Below the pieces are notes generated by a model. That model saw only the letters and a list, made by a program, of their open reading frames with translations, was not told the DNA's origin and searched no databases. Shown piece after piece: positions 1 to 6,249 of a stretch of 9,125 nucleotides of DNA. The stretch comes from Cacconaster sp045617505 (GTDB lineage Bacteria; Bacteroidota; Bacteroidia; Bacteroidales; UBA932). Numbering within the stretch: the stretch's first letter is position 1; every line of letters starts with the position of its first letter. The stretch spans positions 1 through 9,125 of the forward strand of contig JAZLIS010000077.1 of the NCBI GenBank assembly GCA_045617505.1. The letters run 5' to 3'. The position numbers and the translations under genes are program-made.

Positions 1-439
1 CAAGCGCCTTGTCGCTGTCAATCCCCGTGGTCGGGTTCTTCCTTGCGAGTTCCTCTATCATGTCCGGCAGGGTCTGCGGATCGGAGGCATTCCCTTCGAG
101 GACGGCACTGTAGCGTATGAACCCCGCCGTATTCACGCACAAGGCGAGAACAAGCAGCTTGCAGTCATAACGCTTTTCCTTGCTGCGCCCGAACTTCGCC
201 TTCTTGCTGTCGCGCTTGGGAGACTCGAAGTAAAAGTTGGTCAGGTCGAAGAGGAATATCCTGTTGGTCAAGCCGAAAAGGCTGTCCGTCCTGTCGGTAA
301 GGTAACTGTCCAGTTTGTCCTTCAATGCATACAGTGCCGGAGCCACCGCGTATATGTCATGCTTCTTGAGTCTGTCACGGTCCAGACCGAGTATGTGCGC
401 AGACAATCTGCGCGGGGTCTGGCCCGATTTTTTCTGATT
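1..439 (-). pseudogene. IS1634/IS4-type transposase remnant, N-terminus missing, continues past left edge
   Basis: Reading the minus strand from about 439 down to 1 gives 146 uninterrupted codons that resemble the central part of Bacteroidetes IS1634-type DDE transposases. Visible blocks are GLDRDRLKKHD, then RIFLFDLTNFYFES, whose Asp (bases 245-247) fits the first catalytic Asp of the DDE triad, then KFGRSKEKRYDCKL and a stretch reading GFIRYSAVLEGN. Family members are usually over 500 residues. The roughly 200 residues expected before this block are absent, because rsgA occupies that DNA on the other strand. No in-frame ATG precedes the conserved part, and a TGA lies at 442-440. Removing one A from the A6 run at 428-433 (minus-strand sense) would extend the reading as LKSEKSGQTP, so a one-base slip may also be present. 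The C-terminal half lies outside the window. I call it a dead IS fragment. The family assignment comes from motifs alone. Confidence 0.8.
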
Positions 440-475
440 TCAGGCGCATATCGGATGATATTGCCGAGGAATGAT

Positions 476-483
476 TAAATTTG
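476..483 (+). promoter_or_regulatory. Bacteroidetes -7 promoter element for rsgA
   Basis: TAAATTTG matches the Bacteroidetes -7 consensus TAnnTTTG exactly. It ends five bases before the chosen rsgA ATG at 489, so transcription would start at or beside the start codon. I found no clear TTTG-type -33 element at the usual spacing; the nearest candidate, ATTG at 460-463, is too close. The site lies between the transposase remnant and the gene. Confidence 0.55.
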
Positions 484-488
484 CGTCT

Positions 489-1409
489 ATGGAGAAAAAA
501 GGGACAGCGACGGTCGTCAAACATACCGGAAGCCACTATCTGCTGAGTGAACTTCCTCAATGGCAGCCTTTTGAGACTGTCATCAGGGGCAAACTCAGGA
601 TGAGCGGTTCCAAATCCACCAATCCGGTGGCCGTAGGGGATACAGTCTCCTATGAGGAGGGGGCCATCACGGAAGTGCTTCCGAGGAAAAACTACGTCAT
701 CCGCCGCTCCACCAACCTCTCCCGCGAGAACCACATAATCGCCGCAAACCTGGATATGGTGTTCCTCGTGATGACTGTAATCCTCCCTGAGACCAAACTG
801 GCCTTCATAGACCGGTTCCTTGTCACCTGCGAGGCATACGGCATCCACCCTGCAATCATTATGAACAAGACGGACCTCTATACGGAGCCGGAACTGCAGG
901 AGCAGATGGAATGGATGGCGGAAATCTACCGTAACGCCGGATATGAGGTCATAGGGGCCTCCACCCGAACGATGCAGGGAATCGACAGGGTGAGAGAACT
1001 TTGCAGAAAAGGCGTCTGTCTCTTCAGCGGTCAGTCCGGAGTGGGCAAATCCTCCCTTCTCAAGGCACTGGACCCTGCTCTCAACCCCAAAATCGGGGAA
1101 ATTTCCCTCTCCCACCTCCAGGGAAAGCACACCACCACCTTCTACGAGATGCACCCCCTTTCAAGCGGAGGTTTCGTAATCGACACCCCCGGCATCAGAG
1201 GCTTCGGACTGGTCGATTTCGAAAACGGTGAACTGAGCAAATATTTCCCTGAAATGCTGAAAGTTATGGACAATTGCAGATATATGCCCTGCACCCATAC
1301 CCACGAGCCGGGATGCGCCGTCAAGGAAGCCCTCGAAAAGGGGGAGATTTCGGCGGAAAGATACTCCTCCTACCTCGGAATGCTGGAGGAAAACACAAAG
1401 TACAGATAG
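489..1409 (+). CDS. rsgA: Ribosome small-subunit maturation GTPase RsgA (YjeQ)
   Basis: RsgA is a circularly permuted GTPase that binds late 30S precursors in the cytoplasm, checks the decoding centre and leaves after GTP hydrolysis. The 306-residue product has the family layout. An N-terminal OB-fold region spans about residues 1-75 (KSTNPVAVGD near 42-51). The permuted G motifs then follow in the order G4 NKTD (126-129), G1 GQSGVGKS (181-188), a G2-like HTTT (214-217) and G3 DTPG (232-235). A C-terminal zinc knuckle has Cys263, Cys268, His270 and Cys276 in CRYMPCTHTHEPGC. I chose ATG 489 because the protein then begins MEKKGTATVVKHTG, as in relatives. An in-frame ATG at 471 lies upstream of the -7 box and would add six residues unlike the family. 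The ctp-type protease starts 12 bases downstream. Length and motifs are normal and nothing looks broken. Confidence 0.96.
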   Translation: MEKKGTATVVKHTGSHYLLSELPQWQPFETVIRGKLRMSGSKSTNPVAVGDTVSYEEGAITEVLPRKNYVIRRSTNLSRENHIIAANLDMVFLVMTVILPETKLAFIDRFLVTCEAYGIHPAIIMNKTDLYTEPELQEQMEWMAEIYRNAGYEVIGASTRTMQGIDRVRELCRKGVCLFSGQSGVGKSSLLKALDPALNPKIGEISLSHLQGKHTTTFYEMHPLSSGGFVIDTPGIRGFGLVDFENGELSKYFPEMLKVMDNCRYMPCTHTHEPGCAVKEALEKGEISAERYSSYLGMLEENTKYR

Positions 1410-1421
1410 AAAATAACAGAT

Positions 1422-3020
1422 ATGAAGAAGTTGTCAATCATTGCAATTCTGCTGGCCGCATTCATTCAGGCCGGTGCACAGAGCAGGGAATTCAAGTTGG
1501 GACAGGCCCTCGAAATACAGAGCGCAGTCCTTCAGGAAGTGGCTCAGAGCTACGTAGATACAGTTGATTTCAGGAAGATGATAGATGTGGGCATCGAAGC
1601 GATGCTCAACACTCTGGACCCTTATACCGTATATTTTCCCGAAGAAGAGGACGAGAGCGTCCAGCTGATGACCACCGGCATCTATGGTGGAGTAGGCTCC
1701 CTTATCAGGAAACTTCCCGGCAAGCCCGTCTGTCTGGTGGAACCCTACGCAGGCTCTCCCGCCGTGAAATCCGGATTGGAGCCGGGGGATGAGATAATTG
1801 AAATTGACGGCAATTCCATTCTGGACCTTACAAGCGAGCAGGCTTCCGAAAGGATGAAGGGACAGCCCGGCACGACGGTCCGTTTCACGGTTGTCAAGGG
1901 GCGCGGAGGCGACACTCTGGAGGTTACGGTGACAAGAGAGAGAATCCATATCTCCAATGTGGTCTATGCGGGAATCGTGCGTGACACTATCGGATATATC
2001 GCCCTTGACGGATTCACCTCCAATATGCACGAAGAGGTTCGCTCGGAACTGGACATTCTCAAGAAGCAGGGGGCGAAGCGCCTTGTGATAGACCTTCGGG
2101 ACAACGGCGGCGGAGTGATGGAGGAGGCCATAGACCTGATTTCCCTTTTTGTCCCCAAGGGGACTTTGGTTGTTAGCTCAAAGGGGCGCGCATCCGGTGA
2201 AGACATACAGTATCTGACAACCCTCGCACCGATAGACACCACAATCCCTCTTATGGTGATGATAAACAGCCTCTCTGCATCCGCGTCCGAAATATTCGCC
2301 GGAGCCGTGCAGGATCTGGACAGGGGTACGATTGCAGGAAAAAGATCCTTCGGAAAGGGTCTCATCCAGTCCATCCGCCCCACTCCTTACAACGGCAAGG
2401 TGAAGGTCACCACAGGAAAATACTATACCCCCAGCGGGAGGTGCGTACAGGCCATCGACTACAGCCACCGCAACGAGGACGGCAGCGTGGGGTTCGTTCC
2501 CGATTCTCTCAAGAAGGAATTCAAGACCCGCAGTGGCCGCAGCGTATATGACGGAGGCGGCATCACTCCGGACATAGAGGTCGAAAGTCCCGAATACAGC
2601 CGCACCGCCATCGCATTGGTTATGGCTGACATAACCGGCGACTTCGCTATTGAGTACTACAAGAAGCACCCGTCAATCGCCCCTGCAGAAGATTTCCGGC
2701 TGAGCGACGAAGAATACGAGGAGTTCGTGAAATACGCCGCCTCCCAGAATTTCGATGTCCGCAGCAGTGCTCAGACGGCACTCGACGCACTGGTCAAGGT
2801 AGCGGAAAAAGACAATCTATACGAAACCTACAAGACTGAGATAGATGCTCTTTCCGCCAAATTGAACCTTGACAAGGAAAGTTCCCTCCGCGCCCGCAAA
2901 GCGGAGATACTACCTCTTGTGGAAAGGGAGATTGTAGAGAAATTCTACTTCAACAGGGCAAGCACCGTAGTCGCATTGAGAAACGACCCCCAGCTGGATG
3001 CCGCCCTCGACAAATGGTAA
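1422..3020 (+). CDS. Secreted S41-family carboxyl-terminal processing protease (Ctp/Prc type)
   Basis: This is a 532-residue Ser/Lys protease of MEROPS family S41, which in Gram-negative bacteria trims or degrades periplasmic proteins, often recognising their C-termini. Residues 1-19 form a signal peptide (MKK, hydrophobic core, AGA before Q20), and there is no lipobox Cys. Residues about 35-85 match the N-terminal helical part of the family (MLNTLDPYTVYFPEEE). A PDZ domain covers roughly 83-172 (GSPAVKSGLEPGDEI at 111-125). The catalytic core follows from about 185. SASASE at 285-290 supplies Ser287, with Lys312 in SFGKG and Asp298 at the same spacings as Ser430, Lys455 and Asp441 of E. coli Prc, so the enzyme should be active. 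Residues from about 391 onward form a charged helical tail of unknown role. It sits 12 bases after rsgA and 21 before the prenyltransferase, probably in one transcript. Its natural substrate cannot be inferred. Confidence 0.93.
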   Translation: MKKLSIIAILLAAFIQAGAQSREFKLGQALEIQSAVLQEVAQSYVDTVDFRKMIDVGIEAMLNTLDPYTVYFPEEEDESVQLMTTGIYGGVGSLIRKLPGKPVCLVEPYAGSPAVKSGLEPGDEIIEIDGNSILDLTSEQASERMKGQPGTTVRFTVVKGRGGDTLEVTVTRERIHISNVVYAGIVRDTIGYIALDGFTSNMHEEVRSELDILKKQGAKRLVIDLRDNGGGVMEEAIDLISLFVPKGTLVVSSKGRASGEDIQYLTTLAPIDTTIPLMVMINSLSASASEIFAGAVQDLDRGTIAGKRSFGKGLIQSIRPTPYNGKVKVTTGKYYTPSGRCVQAIDYSHRNEDGSVGFVPDSLKKEFKTRSGRSVYDGGGITPDIEVESPEYSRTAIALVMADITGDFAIEYYKKHPSIAPAEDFRLSDEEYEEFVKYAASQNFDVRSSAQTALDALVKVAEKDNLYETYKTEIDALSAKLNLDKESSLRARKAEILPLVEREIVEKFYFNRASTVVALRNDPQLDAALDKW

Positions 3021-3041
3021 ACTTCATTAAAAATCTGCAAG

Positions 3042-4022
3042 ATGTATTCATTGGAAGAAATAGACGAACTGGTCGTCAGGACCGGGGAGGAGATGGGCTA
3101 CAGCAGGGAGCCGTACAATCTGTATGAACCGGTTGTATATACTATGTCAATCGGAGGGAAGCGTGTCAGACCGAAACTCTGTCTGACCGTATATAATCTT
3201 TTCAGCGACAGAATCGACACTTCCGTCCTCAGCCCGGCTTTCGCGCTGGAGATGTTCCACGAATTCACCCTGCTTCACGATGACATAATGGACAAGGCTC
3301 CTACGCGAAGGGGCAGCCCCACCGTCTATAAGAAATGGAACGAGAACGTGGCTATTCTCTCCGGTGACGCGATGGCGTTTCTCTCCTATCAGTATCTGGC
3401 AAAGGCCCCCGGAGAGGTTCTTTCCAGCATATTGGAACTTTTCACCTCCACGGCCATACAGATATGCGAAGGCCAGCAGTTGGATATGGACTTTGAGAGG
3501 ATTCCCTTCATAACGGAGGATGACTATCTGAGGATGATAGGTCTCAAGACTGCCTGCCTGCTCGCCGCATCAGCGAAGATGGGGGCGATGCTCGGGGGCG
3601 CTGACGGGCAATTGTGTCAGATCATATACGACTATGGCTACCAGCTCGGTCTGGCTTTTCAGATAGCGGACGATTATTTAGACACCTTCGGGGATGAGAA
3701 GTCATTCGGGAAGAAGATAGGAGGGGATATTTCCTGCAACAAGAAGACCTGGCTGCTGGTGAATGCGACAAGAAAGGCAGATTCTGCGCAGAAGGCTGAG
3801 ATAGAGAGTATTCTGAATATTGACGGGCAGGAAAGGCAGCAGGAGAAAATCTCTGCGATGAAGAATCTCTACCTTGAACTGGGCATAAAGGAAGATGCCG
3901 AAAATGAAATAGAGAAGTACAATAAAAAGGCGACAGATGCCCTGGAAGGGTCATCTTTGACAGATGTGCAGAAGGTCCGTCTGGCAGAGTTCGCCGGCAT
4001 GCTCCTCGGCCGTGAAAGATAA
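3042..4022 (+). CDS. Polyprenyl diphosphate synthase, probably short-chain (FPP/GGPP)
   Basis: This trans-prenyltransferase condenses isopentenyl diphosphate with allylic diphosphates to feed isoprenoid synthesis (the undecaprenyl carrier, the menaquinone side chain). The 326-residue sequence has the all-helical family signatures: GGKRVRP (38-44), the first Asp-rich motif DDIMD (80-84), GDAMA (108-112) and the second Asp-rich motif DDYLD (210-214) inside FQIADDYLDTFGD. The first motif is the simple DDxxD form, without the two-residue insertion of IspA-type bacterial FPP synthases. The residue five before it is bulky Phe75, where long-chain synthases usually have Ala. By the family's chain-length rule a bulky residue here stops elongation at about C15-C20. 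The product length is inferred, not shown. ATG 3042 gives the expected N-terminus. The next gene starts inside its last codons, so translational coupling is likely. Annotation pipelines would probably name it ispA-like; I leave the symbol blank because the product is uncertain. Confidence 0.92.
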   Translation: MYSLEEIDELVVRTGEEMGYSREPYNLYEPVVYTMSIGGKRVRPKLCLTVYNLFSDRIDTSVLSPAFALEMFHEFTLLHDDIMDKAPTRRGSPTVYKKWNENVAILSGDAMAFLSYQYLAKAPGEVLSSILELFTSTAIQICEGQQLDMDFERIPFITEDDYLRMIGLKTACLLAASAKMGAMLGGADGQLCQIIYDYGYQLGLAFQIADDYLDTFGDEKSFGKKIGGDISCNKKTWLLVNATRKADSAQKAEIESILNIDGQERQQEKISAMKNLYLELGIKEDAENEIEKYNKKATDALEGSSLTDVQKVRLAEFAGMLLGRER

Positions 4023-5241
4023 GATAGAAATAATGGCCCCGGCGGGCAATTTCGAGTGCCTTAGGGCCGCCATTCAGGGCGGCGCGGATTCCGTATATTT
4101 CGGTGTCGGGAGATTGAATATGCGCTCCCATTCCGCGAACAATTTCGCCCCGGAGGATTTGGGGGAGGTATGCCGTATCTGCCGTGAGAACGGGGTGAAA
4201 TCATATCTGACCCTGAACATAATCCTGTATGATGAAGACTTTGTTCCGATGAGGGAGGCTCTTGACGCTGCCGCAGATGCCGGAATCAGCGCTGTGATAG
4301 CCAGTGATATGGCGGTTATCGAATATGCAAGGCAAATCGGTGTGGAGGTACATATCTCCACCCAGTTGAGCATCTCCAACCGCGAAAGCCTGCGGTTCTA
4401 CAGCAGATATGCCGATGTAATAGTCCTTGCAAGGGAACTCAATCTAAGGCAGGTCAGGGAGATAAAGGCCACTATCGACAGGGAGGGCATTTGCGGCCCT
4501 TCTGGAGAACCTCTGCGGATAGAGATGTTTTGCCACGGTGCGCTGTGTATGGCCGTTTCGGGCAAATGCTACCTTTCCCTGCACGAATACGGCGCCTCTG
4601 CAAACAGAGGATCCTGCTATCAGATATGCCGCCGCGGATATGAAGTGACAGACCTTGAGACAGGGTCCAGACTGGTTGTCGATAACAAATATATAATGTC
4701 TCCCAAGGACCTGTGTACCATAGAGTTCCTGGATAAAATCGTGGATGCAGGCGTGTCAGTGTTCAAGATAGAGGGGCGTGCCCGCAGCAGCGAGTATGTA
4801 AGGACCGTGACACGGGCCTATCGCGATGCCGCCGATGCTCTTCAGGCAGGCACATATACTCCGGAACTGGCCGCCAGCCTCAAGTCAAAACTGGAAACCG
4901 TGTTCAACAGGGGCTTCTGGGACGGCTATTATCAGGGGGCCAGATTAGGGGAGTGGAGCGATGCATACGGCAACCACGCTACCCGTACCAAGACATATAT
5001 CGGCAAGATAACCAATTACTTCGCCAAAATCGGAGTGGCGGAGGTCACGGTGGAGACCGGTTCTTTCAGCGTTGGGGACACTATGCTCATCTGCGGTCCT
5101 ACCACCGGTGTAATCGAATACACCGTTCCGGAAATCAGGGTTGACCTTAAAAACGTGCAGACAGCCTCGAAAGGTGATGTCTGTTCCATCCCCGTCAGGG
5201 AAAATCTTCGTAGAAGCGACAAAATTTACAGTTTCAAGTAA
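4012..5241 (+). CDS. Peptidase U32 family protein (TrhP/RlhA-like RNA hydroxylation, Fe-S)
   Basis: This 409-residue protein belongs to family U32. Despite the peptidase name, characterised members such as E. coli TrhP (tRNA U34 hydroxylation), RlhA (23S rRNA C2501 hydroxylation) and UbiU/UbiV act in hydroxylations and, where studied, carry a 4Fe-4S cluster. The N-terminus KIEIMAPAGNFECLRAAIQG starts the TIM-barrel-like domain. The family signature E-x-F-x2-G-A-x-C-x4-G-x-C-x-L-S is present at 171-189 with Cys179 and Cys186. Cys202 or Cys206 in GSCYQICRR and Cys235 in SPKDLC are the likely remaining cluster ligands. The last 85 or so residues (from KTYIGKITNYF) match the U32 C-terminal domain, as in TrhP. 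I chose GTG 4012 because VKDKIEIMAPAGN aligns with the usual start; the alternative ATG 4033 would cut into it. It overlaps the upstream gene by 11 bases. RNA modification is most likely, but the target cannot be told from sequence. Confidence 0.88.
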   Translation: MKDKIEIMAPAGNFECLRAAIQGGADSVYFGVGRLNMRSHSANNFAPEDLGEVCRICRENGVKSYLTLNIILYDEDFVPMREALDAAADAGISAVIASDMAVIEYARQIGVEVHISTQLSISNRESLRFYSRYADVIVLARELNLRQVREIKATIDREGICGPSGEPLRIEMFCHGALCMAVSGKCYLSLHEYGASANRGSCYQICRRGYEVTDLETGSRLVVDNKYIMSPKDLCTIEFLDKIVDAGVSVFKIEGRARSSEYVRTVTRAYRDAADALQAGTYTPELAASLKSKLETVFNRGFWDGYYQGARLGEWSDAYGNHATRTKTYIGKITNYFAKIGVAEVTVETGSFSVGDTMLICGPTTGVIEYTVPEIRVDLKNVQTASKGDVCSIPVRENLRRSDKIYSFK

Positions 5242-5258
5242 GATTTGTTGAAAACTTG

Positions 5259-5289
5259 TTGGCATTTAGGGATTTTTATTCTATCTTTG
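5259..5289 (+). promoter_or_regulatory. str operon promoter (-33/-7, Bacteroidetes type)
   Basis: TATCTTTG at 5282-5289 is an exact TAnnTTTG -7 box. TTGG at 5259-5262 lies 19 bases upstream and fits the TTTG/TTG -33 element. The expected transcription start is about 5293-5296, some 47-50 bases before the rpsL ATG. This is the best promoter in the window, as expected for a ribosomal protein operon. Confidence 0.8.
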
Positions 5290-5292
5290 CAA

Positions 5293-5309
5293 CCCCGCAA
5301 AATGTGGGG
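5293..5309 (+). promoter_or_regulatory. Short GC-rich hairpin at the 5' end of the str operon leader
   Basis: CCCCGC (5293-5298) pairs with GTGGGG (5304-5309) around the loop AAAAT, giving six pairs including one G-U. It begins where transcription is predicted to start, and is followed by about 30 bases that are almost entirely A and T up to the rpsL ATG. It may protect the mRNA 5' end or serve in control; the latter is speculation. Confidence 0.5.
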
Positions 5310-5342
5310 GAAATAACATAAATAAAAGATTAACAACTATTT

Positions 5343-5726
5343 ATGCCAACAATTCAACAATTAGTTCGCAAAGGTCGCGAGGTTATCGAAGAGAAAAGCA
5401 AATCTCGCGCACTTGATGCATGTCCTCAAAGACGTGGTGTTTGTGTACGTGTTTACACTACAACCCCCAAGAAGCCTAACTCCGCTATGCGTAAAGTGGC
5501 TCGTGTAAGGCTCACCAATCAGAAGGAGGTCAATGCATACATCCCCGGCGAGGGTCACAACCTGCAGGAACACAGCATCGTGCTTGTTCGCGGCGGTCGT
5601 GTGAAGGACCTCCCCGGTGTACGTTATCACATCCTTAGAGGTGCGTTGGATACTGCTGGTGTAGAGGGTCGTACTCAGAGTCGTTCCCTCTATGGCACAA
5701 AGCGTCCCAAAGCCCCTAAGAAGTAA
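5343..5726 (+). CDS. rpsL: 30S ribosomal protein S12 (uS12)
   Basis: S12 lines the decoding centre of the 30S subunit and helps monitor codon-anticodon pairing. The 127-residue protein is colinear with E. coli S12 through PQRRGVCVRVYTTTPKKPNS, GEGHNLQEHS and RVKDLPGVRYHILRGALD. Lys43 and Lys88, the usual sites of streptomycin-resistance or dependence mutations, are wild type. Asp89, the site methylthiolated by RimO in E. coli, is present. ATG 5343 follows an A/T-rich leader without a Shine-Dalgarno sequence, as is usual in Bacteroidetes. It is the first gene of the str operon. The 37-base gap to rpsG is too short for the large S7-binding structure that regulates this operon in E. coli, so control must differ if it exists. 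Confidence 0.99.
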   Translation: MPTIQQLVRKGREVIEEKSKSRALDACPQRRGVCVRVYTTTPKKPNSAMRKVARVRLTNQKEVNAYIPGEGHNLQEHSIVLVRGGRVKDLPGVRYHILRGALDTAGVEGRTQSRSLYGTKRPKAPKK

Positions 5727-5763
5727 CCACCCAACATCCAAATTCATTTAAATCTTTCGAAAA

Positions 5764-6240
5764 ATGAGAAAAACGAAGCCTAAAAAGAGGATTCTACTTC
5801 CTGATCCTAAGTTTCACGACGTACAGGTAACCCGTTTCGTGAACAATCTTATGTTGCAGGGGAAGAAGAGTATCGCGTATTCTATTTTTTACGATGCAAT
5901 CGACATCATCGGCGAGAAGATGAAAGATTCTGAACAGGCTCCTCTCGATATTTGGAAGAAGGCCCTTGAAAACGTAACCCCGCAGGTTGAGGTAAAAAGC
6001 CGCAGGGTTGGTGGAGCCAACTTCCAGGTGCCTACGGAGGTGCGTCCTGAAAGAAAGGTCTCTCTCTCGATGAAGAACCTTGTACTCTTCGCCCGCAAAC
6101 GTGCAGGACACTCCATGGCAGAAAAACTTGCAGCCGAAATAATGGCCGCATACAACTGCGAAGGCGCAGCCTTCAAGAGAAAGGAGGATATGCACAGAAT
6201 GGCCGAGGCCAACAAGGCCTTCGCACACTTCCGTTTCTAA
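5764..6240 (+). CDS. rpsG: 30S ribosomal protein S7 (uS7)
   Basis: S7 is the primary binder of the 16S rRNA 3' major domain. It starts assembly of the 30S head and contacts tRNA at the E site. The 158-residue product shows the usual family sequence: basic start MRKTKPKKR, the signature region DPKFHDVQVTRFVNNLMLQG (15-34), then GGANFQVPTEVRPERK and the C-terminal KREDMHRMAEANKAF-like helix (here KRKEDMHRMAEANKAFAHFRF in two runs, ending at residue 158). The length is normal. It lies 37 bases after rpsL and 9 before fusA, so the three are surely one transcript. The upstream bases contain a TTTCGAAA palindrome but no ribosome binding site. Confidence 0.99.
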   Translation: MRKTKPKKRILLPDPKFHDVQVTRFVNNLMLQGKKSIAYSIFYDAIDIIGEKMKDSEQAPLDIWKKALENVTPQVEVKSRRVGGANFQVPTEVRPERKVSLSMKNLVLFARKRAGHSMAEKLAAEIMAAYNCEGAAFKRKEDMHRMAEANKAFAHFRF

Positions 6241-6249
6241 TCCGGGAAG

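Noticed and set aside
471..488. Upstream ATG 471 as the rsgA start
   Set aside because: It precedes and overlaps the -7 promoter box, and the added residues MIKFAS do not belong to the family N-terminus.
375..1154. Long minus-strand open frame (259 codons) opposite rsgA
   Set aside because: It is antisense to a gene with full RsgA motifs, shows no recognisable domain, and only its last part touches the transposase remnant in the wrong frame.
1434..2030. Minus-strand frame of 198 codons inside the protease gene
   Set aside because: The sense strand carries the PDZ and catalytic domains without interruption. The antisense product is low-complexity and unrecognised.
5231..5255. Possible terminator after the U32 gene (GTTTCAA with TTGAAAAC)
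   Set aside because: The stem is A/T-rich, needs a bulge and has no T run directly after it. The evidence is too weak to list.
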